Shown piece by piece: positions 1-6,967 of a DNA stretch of 41,779 bases. This stretch comes from an uncultured Oscillospiraceae bacterium (lineage in GTDB: Bacteria; Bacillota; Clostridia; Oscillospirales; Ruminococcaceae). The stretch is from positions 1 to 41,779 of the forward strand of contig CAKTAM010000002.1 of the NCBI GenBank assembly GCA_934527255.1, given 5' to 3'. Under the pieces are notes generated by a model. The model had not been told where the DNA came from. It saw nothing but the letters and a program-made list of their open reading frames with translations, and did not search any database. The number at the start of each line of letters is the position of its first letter. The first letter of the stretch is position 1. Both the position numbers and the translations under genes were made by a program.

Positions 1-12
1 GGAGTGTTCTGT

Positions 13-750
13 ATGCATATCGTCGTCACGGAAAGCTATGAAGCGTCGGCCGCCTATGTGGCCAACATGATCGCCCGCCTGATCCAGGCAAAGCCGGACT
101 GCAAGCTGGGGCTGGCCACCGGCGGCACGCCGGTGCCGATCTATCAGGATCTGATCGAGATGAACCGAAAGGGCGAGGTGGACTTTGCCCGGGTGCATAC
201 CGTCAATCTGGATGAGTATTGCGGCCTGACCGGCGACCACGACCAGAGCTACCGCTATTTTATGGATCACAACCTGTTTGACCATGTGAACATCGACAAG
301 GCCAACACATTCGTAGCCAGCGGCATCGGCGACCCTGCCGCCAACGCCGCCGAGCTGGACGCCAAGGTGGCCGAGGGTGGCCCAGCCGACCTGCAGCTGT
401 TGGGCATTGGCAACAACGGCCACATTGCTTTCAATGAAGCGGGAGACCATCTGACGGCCGAATCGCACATCGAGCACCTGACCGAGTCGACCATCCGCGC
501 CAACGCCCGCTTCTTTGAAAAGGAATCGGATGTGCCCACCACGGCCATTACCATGGGCATGCGCGGCATTCTCAGCGCGCGCACCGTCGTACTGGTCGCC
601 ACCGGCGCCGCCAAAACTGAGGCGATCCGCCAGCTGGTCAGTGACGGCACGGTCACCACGCACAACCCCTCCACCTTCCTGAAGCTGCACCCCGACGCCT
701 GGGTCGTCATCGACCGCGCCCTGGCCGAGGCCGCCGGTTATCAGGCCTGA
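13..750 (+). CDS. nagB: Glucosamine-6-phosphate deaminase
   Basis: Cytosolic enzyme that converts glucosamine 6-phosphate to fructose 6-phosphate and ammonia, feeding amino sugars into glycolysis. The 245-residue protein has the family's usual length for Firmicutes. Visible hallmarks are the N-terminal phosphate-binding stretch LGLATGGTPVP, the NLDEYCGL segment with the catalytic aspartate region, and the LGIGNNGHIAFNE motif with the catalytic histidine. I chose the ATG at 13 because a GGAG box at 1-4 sits eight bases upstream; an in-frame GTG at 4 overlaps that box. It is followed by a strong terminator at 770-807, so it ends its transcription unit. Upstream genes lie outside the window. Confidence 0.96.
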   Translation: MHIVVTESYEASAAYVANMIARLIQAKPDCKLGLATGGTPVPIYQDLIEMNRKGEVDFARVHTVNLDEYCGLTGDHDQSYRYFMDHNLFDHVNIDKANTFVASGIGDPAANAAELDAKVAEGGPADLQLLGIGNNGHIAFNEAGDHLTAESHIEHLTESTIRANARFFEKESDVPTTAITMGMRGILSARTVVLVATGAAKTEAIRQLVSDGTVTTHNPSTFLKLHPDAWVVIDRALAEAAGYQA

Positions 751-769
751 CGTTTTCCCTGTTCCAACT

Positions 770-807
770 GCCCTGCACGGCCGTGCCCCGGCTGCGCAGG
801 GCTTTTT
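770..807 (+). terminator. Intrinsic terminator after nagB
   Basis: GCCCTGC (770-776) pairs with GCAGGGC (796-802) and is followed directly by five T residues (803-807). The loop itself contains a short palindrome, ACGGCCGT. Confidence 0.8.
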
Positions 808-842
808 GCTGTCCGACGCCCGGCTTTGGCCGGGCGCAGGCC

Positions 843-868
843 CCGCCGCTACTTTTTTGGCGGCGGAC
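843..868. other. GC-rich hairpin in the 751-1140 spacer
   Basis: The 390-base spacer between nagB and the next gene holds the nagB terminator, a CCGCCGC...GCGGCGG inverted repeat around 843-868, and the promoter at 997-1025. No convincing gene is seen; the open frames here have no ribosome binding site and run into the following gene out of frame. The hairpin has no T tract, so its role is unclear. Confidence 0.35.
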
Positions 869-996
869 GGTACGCCGGGCACGCGGACGGCAAAAGTTCT
901 TGTGTGCCCGGCCTCGCCCGGTCGACCACAGGGCAGCGGCCGCGCCCTTGTGCGTTTTTGCGGCCGTCCCGTTTTTGTATGACCGCGACAGCTTTC

Positions 997-1025
997 TTGA
1001 CTTTTTGCCGGGCGGCTGGTATGCT
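997..1025 (+). promoter_or_regulatory. Sigma-A type promoter for the beta-helix gene
   Basis: TTGACT (997-1002), 17-base spacer, TATGCT (1020-1025). It lies about 115 bases upstream of the ATG at 1141, whose ribosome binding site AAAGGAG is at 1125-1131. Confidence 0.65.
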
Positions 1026-1140
1026 GAAAAGCAGCCTGAAGATGACCGGCCGCCGCCAGTCCCGGCGGTGAGAAGCCTGACAGACGGCGTGCGGCCACTG
1101 CCCGCATCGCCGCATTTCATTCAAAAAGGAGCTTTCCAAA

Positions 1141-2733
1141 ATGAGCACCGTTTCTCTGTCCCGTTTTTCGGGAAAAGACCCCGTCGCCGTCTTTGCCGCC
1201 GCCATGGAATACCTGCGCGCGCACCCCAACACCGAGCTTTTCATTGCCCCCGGCGTTTACGAGCTGACCAGCGAACAGGCACGGGCGGCCCAACAGGCGG
1301 TCATGACCGGCGCTTACGGCGAAAACCCGCAGAAGGTCATGTTTTGCCCGCAATACCGCTACACCCGCGCCGTCACGCTGGAGGGACTGCGCGGCTGCAC
1401 CCTGCTGGCCTATGGCGTCACCCTGCTGATCGACGGTTTTTTACAGCCGCTTTCGGTGCTCCACAGCCGGGATATCCACATCCGCGGGCTGACCATTGAC
1501 TACAAGCGCAAGCCCTACAGCCGCGGCACGGTGCGGCAGCTGCTGCCATCTGCCGCGGACGGCACCCGCGAATGCCTGGTGGAATGGGACGCCGACTGCC
1601 CGGTCTGTGAGGGCACGCCGCTGCTGCTGCGGACGCTTTTTCACGATGTGCAGACCGGCCGCAGCGTGCCCGGCCGGGCGCTGCGCTGCCGCACGGTGGA
1701 TGCACACCACACCTGGTTCACGCTGGCCGATGCGGACGCCCTGCGGCCGGGCCTGCTGTTTTACACGGTGCACACGCTGCATGCGCGCCCGGCTATTCTG
1801 CTGGAGCATTCATCCGATGTGCGCCTGACGGATGTCACCATCCACAGTCAGCCCGGCATGGGCATCGTCGGCAACCGCTGCCAAAACGTCACACTGACGC
1901 GCCTGTGCGTGGTTCCCAGTGCAGGGCAGCACCTTTCCACCAACACCGACGCAACGCACTTTACCTCTCTGCGCGGGCTGCTGCGCGTGGAGGACTGCCT
2001 GTTTGAAGGACAGGGCGACGACGCCGTGAACGTGCACGCCTATTATCAGGAGGTCGTCGGCCGACCGGCGCCGCAAACGTATCTGCTGCAGGAAAAGACC
2101 CCGGACGGCACCCATGCCCAGACGCTGGATTACCCCGATGTCGGCGATGTGCTGGAGCTGGTGGAAAAGGCAACGCTGCGCACCGTCGGGCATTACACCG
2201 TAACGGCCTGCGAGCCGCTGCCGCAGCAGTGGATGTGCCGGGTCACGCTGGAGCATCCCCTGCCGGAGAAAACCGACGGGCTGGCGCTGGCAGACATTAC
2301 CCGCCTGCCCCGGTTGGAATTTGTCGGCTGCCGCACCCGGCGGCATTTTGCGCGCGGCGTGCTGGTCAAAACGCGCAGCGCACTGATCGAAAACTGCACC
2401 TTTGAGCAGGTACAGGGCCCTGCCGTTGCCGCTGCCTCCGAGGCGTGGTGGTCCGAGGGGGTCTGCCCGGCCAACATCGTCATTCGCCACAACCGCATCC
2501 GCGAATGCGCCGGGGTCTGGGGCGAGGCCTCCGTCGTCGTCAAGGCCGACTGCGAGACTCCCACCGCACAGAGCATCCGAAACATCGTCATTGAGCACAA
2601 CCGCATTGACAGCACCGACGGGAAGCCCGGCATTTACGCCCGCGGCGTCGACGGGCTGTGCCTCGCCGACAACAATATCACCAAAAGCGCGCAGCCTGTC
2701 ATCGTCGAAAATTGCAGCCTGCTTTCCCGCTGA
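1141..2733 (+). CDS. Parallel beta-helix glycosidase, GH110-like (alpha-1,3-galactosidase type)
   Basis: A 530-residue protein with the repeated short beta-strand rungs of a right-handed parallel beta-helix, for example the stretches starting LEHSSDVRLTDVTIHS (221) and IRNIVIEHNRIDS. Two strongly conserved-looking segments, STNTDATHF (266-274) and GQGDDAVNVH (290-299), resemble the acidic active-site region of GH110 enzymes, which remove terminal alpha-1,3-linked galactose such as the blood-group B sugar. There is no signal peptide, so the protein should act in the cytoplasm on imported oligosaccharides, unlike the secreted Bacteroides enzymes. AAAGGAG precedes the ATG by nine bases. It is monocistronic, with its own promoter and a shared convergent terminator. 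The family call is from motif memory; a generic pectate-lyase-like protein is the alternative. Confidence 0.62.
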   Translation: MSTVSLSRFSGKDPVAVFAAAMEYLRAHPNTELFIAPGVYELTSEQARAAQQAVMTGAYGENPQKVMFCPQYRYTRAVTLEGLRGCTLLAYGVTLLIDGFLQPLSVLHSRDIHIRGLTIDYKRKPYSRGTVRQLLPSAADGTRECLVEWDADCPVCEGTPLLLRTLFHDVQTGRSVPGRALRCRTVDAHHTWFTLADADALRPGLLFYTVHTLHARPAILLEHSSDVRLTDVTIHSQPGMGIVGNRCQNVTLTRLCVVPSAGQHLSTNTDATHFTSLRGLLRVEDCLFEGQGDDAVNVHAYYQEVVGRPAPQTYLLQEKTPDGTHAQTLDYPDVGDVLELVEKATLRTVGHYTVTACEPLPQQWMCRVTLEHPLPEKTDGLALADITRLPRLEFVGCRTRRHFARGVLVKTRSALIENCTFEQVQGPAVAAASEAWWSEGVCPANIVIRHNRIRECAGVWGEASVVVKADCETPTAQSIRNIVIEHNRIDSTDGKPGIYARGVDGLCLADNNITKSAQPVIVENCSLLSR

Positions 2734-2822
2734 AAAGGCATTCGTTTTGCCCGGCGGGCGCATGAGGCGCATAAAGCGGTATTTTCCCTACCGCGGGGGC
2801 TGTTCTCTCACAGCTGCACAGA

Positions 2823-2852
2823 AAAACACCCGTCCGATCGGACGGGTGTTTT
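2823..2852. terminator. Bidirectional terminator, perfect 30-bp palindrome
   Basis: A perfect inverted repeat centred between 2837 and 2838, with A-rich left and T-rich right ends, so it can end transcription from both sides: the glycosidase gene (+) and rplL (-). Confidence 0.88.
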
Positions 2853-2875
2853 GATGATGCTGATGCAGCGGGAAA

Positions 2876-3244
2876 TTACTTCAGCTCGACGGTAGCGCCA
2901 GCCTCTTCCAGCTTCTTCTTCAGCTCCTCGGCCTCGGCCTTGGAAGCGCCTTCCTTGACAGCCTTGGGAGCGCCGTCGACCAGAGCCTTGGCCTCCTTCA
3001 GGCCCAGACCGGTCAGCTCCTTAACAGCCTTGATGACGCCCATCTTGGACTCGCCAGCGCTGGCCAGAATGACGTCAAACTCGGTCTTTTCTTCAGCAGC
3101 GGGAGCAGCGGCAGCAGCGGGAGCAGCAGCGGCCACAGCGGAAACGCCGAACTCTTCGCAGTAAGCGTCGATCAGCTCTTTCAGCTCCAGAACGGACAGG
3201 CCCTTAACGGACTCGATAATGGCAGTGATCTTTTCAGAAGCCAT
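2876..3244 (-). CDS. rplL: Ribosomal protein L7/L12
   Basis: Stalk protein of the large ribosomal subunit that recruits translation GTPases. The 122 residues show the full architecture: an N-terminal dimerisation helix region, an alanine-rich hinge around residues 38-52, and a C-terminal domain with the GLGLKEAKALVDGAPK segment. The ribosome binding site GGAGGTAAC is clear. It follows rplJ by about 72 bases in the same transcript. The 30-bp palindrome lies right after it, and no rpoB gene follows, which departs from the usual rplL-rpoBC order. Confidence 0.97.
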   Translation of the reverse strand: MASEKITAIIESVKGLSVLELKELIDAYCEEFGVSAVAAAAPAAAAAPAAEEKTEFDVILASAGESKMGVIKAVKELTGLGLKEAKALVDGAPKAVKEGASKAEAEELKKKLEEAGATVELK

Positions 3245-3316
3245 GATAAGTTACCTCCAATATTTTTGGTTTTGTTGTGTGGTTTTTTCAGTGTGTAAAA
3301 CAGGGAAAACCGCAAA

Positions 3317-3829
3317 TCAGGCAGCGGGCTCATCCTGCTTGTCGACATAAGCCTGCATGGCAACGGCCAGGCCGGACAGTGTGCTGGTAAGCGCACCGGC
3401 AAACATCGACAGCATGCCTTCGCGGCCGGGCAGCTTGGCAATGGCGGTCACTTCCTCGGTGTTCAGCACCTGACCCTCCAGGAAGCCGGCTTTCAGCGCA
3501 AACGTCGAGTTCGGCTTATCAGCAAACTTCTGCAGAATGCGGGCGGCAGCCATGGGGTCTTCCTCACCGGCCAGGGCCAGAGCGGTCGTACCCTCCAGCA
3601 CGCTGTCCAGACCTTCAAACCCGGTGCCTTCCAGGGCGAAACGCAGCATGGTGTTCTTTACAACGGCGTAATGTACGCCAGCTTCACGCAGCTCGGCACG
3701 CAACTTGGTGTCGTCCGCCACAGTGATGCCCTTGTAGCTGACCAGCACGCCGGACATTGCATTCTGAATCTTCTGCTTCAGCTCTTCCGTCTGTGCCTGC
3801 TTAGCGCTCAAAATCTTCTGACTGGGCAA
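3317..3829 (-). CDS. rplJ: Ribosomal protein L10
   Basis: L10 anchors the L7/L12 dimers to the ribosome. The 170-residue length and segments such as GVLVSYKGITVADDTKLR, VVKNTMLRFAL and a C-terminal helix for L12 binding are typical. The start is a TTG codon at 3829, supported by GAGGTGA seven bases upstream; no ATG or GTG is available in frame with that box. A weak start codon fits a gene whose product must be limited. It is preceded by a dedicated promoter (4039-4067) and an L10-leader RNA. Confidence 0.96.
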   Translation of the reverse strand: MPSQKILSAKQAQTEELKQKIQNAMSGVLVSYKGITVADDTKLRAELREAGVHYAVVKNTMLRFALEGTGFEGLDSVLEGTTALALAGEEDPMAAARILQKFADKPNSTFALKAGFLEGQVLNTEEVTAIAKLPGREGMLSMFAGALTSTLSGLAVAMQAYVDKQDEPAA

Positions 3830-3842
3830 ATTTGTTCACCTC

Positions 3843-4032
3843 ATTTCCTGTTTGATCCTGCGGGGTACCGCTGTTATTCCGACAACAAAAAGCCTGTTTC
3901 CCCACACACGAGGAAACAGGCAAAATGCTTTTCAGCTTTCTGCAATTCCTCGGCAGGAGGGCGTTGACCCGTTAGGCCGCACAAACGGCGGCACCTGCTG
4001 TCTTAAGAACAGCGGCATATTCGTCTTTCAAC
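3843..4032 (-). ncRNA. Ribosomal protein L10 leader
   Basis: The roughly 190-base untranslated leader of rplJL. Reading the minus strand it carries a GC-rich helix near GCCGCCGTTTGTGCGGC, then the CCTGCCGAGGAA element characteristic of L10 leaders, and then the terminator hairpin. In Firmicutes and Enterobacteria excess L10(L12)4 binds this RNA and lowers rplJL expression; that role is inferred here from position and motif. Confidence 0.75.
3886..3921 (-). terminator. Attenuator-like terminator in the rplJL leader
   Basis: On the minus strand GCCTGTTTCC pairs with GGAAACAGGC (plus positions 3912-3921 and 3892-3901) and is followed by a run of five T residues (3891-3887). It lies between the promoter and rplJ, so readthrough must be controlled; this is the expected place for L10-dependent attenuation. 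Confidence 0.78.
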
Positions 4033-4038
4033 AGTATT

Positions 4039-4067
4039 ATTATACTATTGGAACAACGCTTTGTCAA
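4039..4067 (-). promoter_or_regulatory. Consensus promoter for rplJL
   Basis: On the minus strand, TTGACA (4067-4062), 17-base spacer, TATAAT (4044-4039). Both hexamers match the sigma-A consensus exactly. The -35 box begins three bases after the rplA stop codon. Confidence 0.93.
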
Positions 4068-4069
4068 GC

Positions 4070-4783
4070 TTATTTTGCGACGGCAGCAGCACCCTGATAC
4101 TTGCTGGTGTTGACCTTGACGCCGGGGCCCATGGTCGTGGCCAGCGTGATGGACTTGACATACTGGCCCTTGGCGGCGGCGGGCTTCGCCTTGGCGACGG
4201 CCTGCAGCACGGCCTGCACGTTGACGCCCAGCTTTTCGGCGCCGAAGGAAGCCTTGCCCACGGGCACATGGATGATGTTGGCCTTATCCAGACGATACTC
4301 GATCTTACCGGCCTTCGCCTCGTTGATGGCCTTGGCCACATCGGTGGTCACAGTGCCGGCCTTGGGGTTCGGCATCAGCTTGCGGGGGCCGAGGATCTTG
4401 CCCAGACGGCCGACCAGACCCATCATATCTGGGGTGGTGATCAGCACGTCAAAATCAACGAAGCCTTCATTCTGAATTTTGGCGACCACATCGGCGTCGC
4501 CCACCAGGAAGGCGCCGGCATCCTGCGCCAGCTTCACGTTGTCGCCCTTGCAGATGCAGACGACACGCACATCCTTACCGGTACCGTTGGGCAGCACGAC
4601 GGCGCCGCGCACCTGCTGATCCGCCTGACGGCCATCCACGCCCAGACGAATGTGCAGCTCGACGGTCTCGTCAAACTTGGCCTTGGCGGTCTGGCAGACA
4701 ACGGCAACCGCCTCTTCGGTCTCATATAATTTGGAACGGTCGATCAGCTTGGCGCTGTCGGCATAATTCTTACCGTGTTTCAT
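4070..4783 (-). CDS. rplA: Ribosomal protein L1
   Basis: Large-subunit protein of the L1 stalk that helps tRNA leave the E site. The 237 residues are full length, starting MKHGKNYADSAKLID and containing the conserved GLVGRLGKILGPRKLMPNPK block (cut here to 20 residues) and the KAGKIEYRLDKANIIHVPVG segment. GGAGGA precedes the ATG at 4783. It lies 53 bases after rplK and is followed at once by the rplJL promoter. L1 also represses its own operon in many bacteria; no L1 site was identified here. Confidence 0.97.
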   Translation of the reverse strand: MKHGKNYADSAKLIDRSKLYETEEAVAVVCQTAKAKFDETVELHIRLGVDGRQADQQVRGAVVLPNGTGKDVRVVCICKGDNVKLAQDAGAFLVGDADVVAKIQNEGFVDFDVLITTPDMMGLVGRLGKILGPRKLMPNPKAGTVTTDVAKAINEAKAGKIEYRLDKANIIHVPVGKASFGAEKLGVNVQAVLQAVAKAKPAAAKGQYVKSITLATTMGPGVKVNTSKYQGAAAVAK

Positions 4784-4836
4784 TTATTATCCTCCTGTGG
4801 TAAATCGGAAATTTCCTCCCACGATGAATGGGTAAA

Positions 4837-5262
4837 TCAGTCGACGACAGTGACGCCCATGCTGCGGCAGGTGCCGGCGATCATGGACATGGCGCTTTCC
4901 ACATTGGCGGCGTTCAGATCGGGCATTTTCATGGTGGCGATCTCACGCAGCTGATCCTTCGTGATGCTGGCGACCTTGGTTTTGTTGGGCACGCCGGAGC
5001 CGGACTCGATGCCAAGCTTCTTTTTGATCAGCACGGCAGCGGGCGGGGTCTTGGTGATGAAGCTGAAGGAACGGTCGGCATAAACGGTGATGACCACCGG
5101 GATGATATAGCCGATATCCTTCTGCGTACGCTCGTTGAACTCCTTGGTAAAGGCCATGATGTTCACGCCGTGCTGGCCGAGCGCCGGGCCTACAGGGGGA
5201 GCCGGAGTTGCTTTGCCGGCGGGAATCTGCAGCTTGATGTAGCCTGTAACTTTTTGAGCCAT
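4837..5262 (-). CDS. rplK: Ribosomal protein L11
   Basis: Binds the GTPase-associated centre of 23S rRNA and mediates (p)ppGpp synthesis by RelA. The 141-residue form starting MAQKVTGYIKLQIPAGKATP has the standard length and the conserved PPVGPALGQHGVNIM motif. The ATG at 5262 is preceded by GGAGGT; the longer open frame upstream, to 5301, runs through the ribosome binding site and is not used. It follows nusG by about 140 bases that contain two hairpins. Confidence 0.97.
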   Translation of the reverse strand: MAQKVTGYIKLQIPAGKATPAPPVGPALGQHGVNIMAFTKEFNERTQKDIGYIIPVVITVYADRSFSFITKTPPAAVLIKKKLGIESGSGVPNKTKVASITKDQLREIATMKMPDLNAANVESAMSMIAGTCRSMGVTVVD

Positions 5263-5326
5263 TATTTTGCACCTCCAAATGTTGTGGTAAGTTGCGGTCA
5301 CGCCCGGAAAAGGCGCGGCCTCCCAC

Positions 5327-5369
5327 GGATGCGCGGACGGCGCATCCTATAAAAGCCGCCGGTCGGCGG
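5327..5369 (-). promoter_or_regulatory. Two hairpins between nusG and rplK, one attenuator-like
   Basis: On the minus strand, CCGCC/GGCGG with a four-base loop is followed by C and TTTT (5369-5351), a weak terminator shape. Next comes an eight-base-pair hairpin, GGATGCGC with GCGCATCC (5327-5334 and 5340-5347). They may tune rplKA relative to nusG; function is inferred only from position and shape. Confidence 0.4.
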
Positions 5370-5402
5370 TTCTTACCAGTGTGTTGCTTCAAACGGATGC
5401 GG

Positions 5403-5918
5403 TCAAACCGGTTTGACCTGCGTGAGCTCCAGCTCGGCAAGCGTATCGCGGCCGAACATGCTCACGGTGACCTTGACAAGGTTCTTTTCGGTGTCGATCG
5501 AATCGACCACGCCGATAAACCCGGTCATGGGGCCGTCGATGATCTCGACGTTTGCGCCGACGGTGTAATCCACCACCAGCTCGCGGCTTTCCACGCCAAG
5601 CTTGTCCACCTCGGCCTGCGACAGAGGCACCGGCTTGGAGGAAGGACCGACAAAGCCGGTCACACCGCGGGTATTGCGGACGATATACCAGGTTTCGTCC
5701 GTCATGCACATCTTGACGAAAACATAGCCGGGAAATAGCTTGTGCTCCACGTCGCGGGCCTTGCCGTCCTTTACCTCGGGCACGATCTCGGTGGGCACGC
5801 GCACCTCAGGGATCACATCCTGCAGACGACGGTTTTCCACCAGCGTCATCAGGTTCTGCGCGACCTTGTTTTCATACCCGGAGTAGGTGTGTACGACATA
5901 CCATTGTGCTTCTTCCAT
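5403..5918 (-). CDS. nusG: Transcription elongation/antitermination factor NusG
   Basis: Binds RNA polymerase and couples it to ribosomes or Rho. The 171 residues show the NGN domain (EEAQWYVVHTYSGYENKV near the start and the FPGYVFVKM strand) and a C-terminal KOW domain (VGANVEIIDGPMTGFIGVV, about residues 115-135). The ATG at 5918 has GGGAGG nine bases upstream; a possible start at 5936 overlaps that box. The gene lies 53 bases after secE in the usual secE-nusG-rplK order. Confidence 0.96.
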   Translation of the reverse strand: MEEAQWYVVHTYSGYENKVAQNLMTLVENRRLQDVIPEVRVPTEIVPEVKDGKARDVEHKLFPGYVFVKMCMTDETWYIVRNTRGVTGFVGPSSKPVPLSQAEVDKLGVESRELVVDYTVGANVEIIDGPMTGFIGVVDSIDTEKNLVKVTVSMFGRDTLAELELTQVKPV

Positions 5919-5971
5919 AAACGAACCTCCCTGCATTGCGTCGGGGCTCAGCTAAGCGCGGCGCGCCGGGC

Positions 5972-6199
5972 TCAGCCTGCGATCAGGCTGATCAGCAGCT
6001 CCAGCAGCTTGCCAAAGGCCAAATCCAACAGCACGATAACCACGGCTGCGACCACAACGATCACGACCACGGCCAGGGTGTTGTTCAGCGTTTGCTTCTT
6101 GCTGGGCCAGACGATCTTTTTCATCTCGCTGACCACGTCGGTGAAGAACTTGCCGATGCGTTTGAAAATGTTGGGCTTCTTCGCTTTTGCTTCAGCCAT
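5972..6199 (-). CDS. secE: Preprotein translocase subunit SecE
   Basis: Essential membrane clamp of the SecYEG protein-export channel. The 75-residue Gram-positive form has a basic amphipathic N-terminal part with the conserved VVSEMKKIVWPSKKQTLN stretch and one hydrophobic segment (about residues 43-65). GGAGG precedes the ATG. It is 19 bases downstream of rpmG and clearly co-transcribed with it. Confidence 0.95.
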   Translation of the reverse strand: MAEAKAKKPNIFKRIGKFFTDVVSEMKKIVWPSKKQTLNNTLAVVVIVVVAAVVIVLLDLAFGKLLELLISLIAG

Positions 6200-6218
6200 G
6201 GGCTCGTCCTCCTTCCGA

Positions 6219-6368
6219 TTACTTCGTTTCGCGATGCAGCGTATGCTTTTTGCAGAAGGGGCAATACTTTTTCATTTCCAGACGGTCAGGAGTATTCTTC
6301 TTCTCCTTCATGGTATTGTAGTTCCGCTGTTTGCATTCGGTACAGGCCAGGGTGATTTTCACTCTCAT
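6219..6368 (-). CDS. rpmG: Ribosomal protein L33, zinc-binding form
   Basis: A 49-residue protein read on the minus strand, beginning MRVKITLACTECKQRNYNT. Two CxxC pairs (Cys9/Cys12 and Cys36/Cys39) make it the zinc-containing form; zinc-free L33 paralogues lack them. GGAGGTG lies just before the ATG at 6368. It is the first gene of the rpmG-secE-nusG-rplK-rplA transcript, and rpmG-secE-nusG is a common Firmicute arrangement. Confidence 0.95.
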   Translation of the reverse strand: MRVKITLACTECKQRNYNTMKEKKNTPDRLEMKKYCPFCKKHTLHRETK

Positions 6369-6481
6369 TCTTCGGCACCTCCATTAAACGGTTGATTTCC
6401 CGGCAAGATCCGGGTAGCCTCCCTCTTGCTGATACAGGGCCTTTTGTACACAAAAAAAGAACCCTCACAAGAGGTAAGAAT

Positions 6482-6510
6482 AGTATACACCCCCACGGGC
6501 CGTCTGTCAA
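6482..6510 (-). promoter_or_regulatory. Promoter of the rpmG-secE-nusG-rplKA operon
   Basis: On the minus strand TTGACA (6510-6505), 17-base spacer, TATACT (6487-6482). The roughly 107-base leader to rpmG has a short CCTC/GAGG hairpin followed by a run of seven T residues near 6445, which could act as a weak early terminator. Confidence 0.9.
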
Positions 6511-6684
6511 GTGCTTCCCGCCGTCATTTGGGGCATTTTTGTGCGCACTTTTGGCCGGGGCAGAGCGTCCGCAGTGAAGTGCTGCATCAAAATGCTGCGG
6601 CAGAATGCCGCAGCCGGGGTGCACCGGCCGTCATGGAGCGCGCCGCAGTGCACAGCCGTCGGATGTACGGGCAGCGGTGCGCCA

Positions 6685-6756
6685 ATACGCCGACCGCCTC
6701 TGGCGCGTTAACCGCTTCCGGCGTGCCAACTATCCTTAGCGTGTCAACCGTCTGCG
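6685..6756. repeat. Four degenerate 18-bp tandem repeats in the 6511-6967 spacer
   Basis: Units at 6685-6702, 6703-6720, 6721-6738 and 6739-6756 share a GCGyGynAACCGyyTnCG-like pattern. Apart from these repeats and the ddl promoter, this roughly 450-base spacer shows no gene; a long minus-strand frame through it is antisense to ddl and has no start signal. Confidence 0.5.
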
Positions 6757-6852
6757 GTGCGCCGGACAGCCGCACACAGCCGCCGTATGCTCCAAAACGC
6801 CGCAAAGTACCAACCGGCCGCAAAGAAATGCCCGACAGGCGCTTTTTCCTCT

Positions 6853-6880
6853 TTGCAAGCGGCGGCTTTTGTGCTATGAT
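6853..6880 (+). promoter_or_regulatory. Promoter for the ddl-murI block
   Basis: TTGCAA (6853-6858), 16-base spacer, TATGAT (6875-6880), about 88 bases upstream of the ddl ATG. Confidence 0.6.
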
Positions 6881-6967
6881 TAAAGCTCCGGCAGAGGGCG
6901 TTTTCCTCTGCCGCAGCCTGTCGTTATGCGGCGCGCCGATGCCCGCCGCTTTTGAGAGGAGTTTGTC

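Noticed and set aside
783..1499. Plus-strand frame covering the spacer and the start of the glycosidase gene
   Set aside because: It overlaps the better-supported 1141 gene out of frame, starts inside the nagB terminator and has arginine/proline-rich shadow composition.
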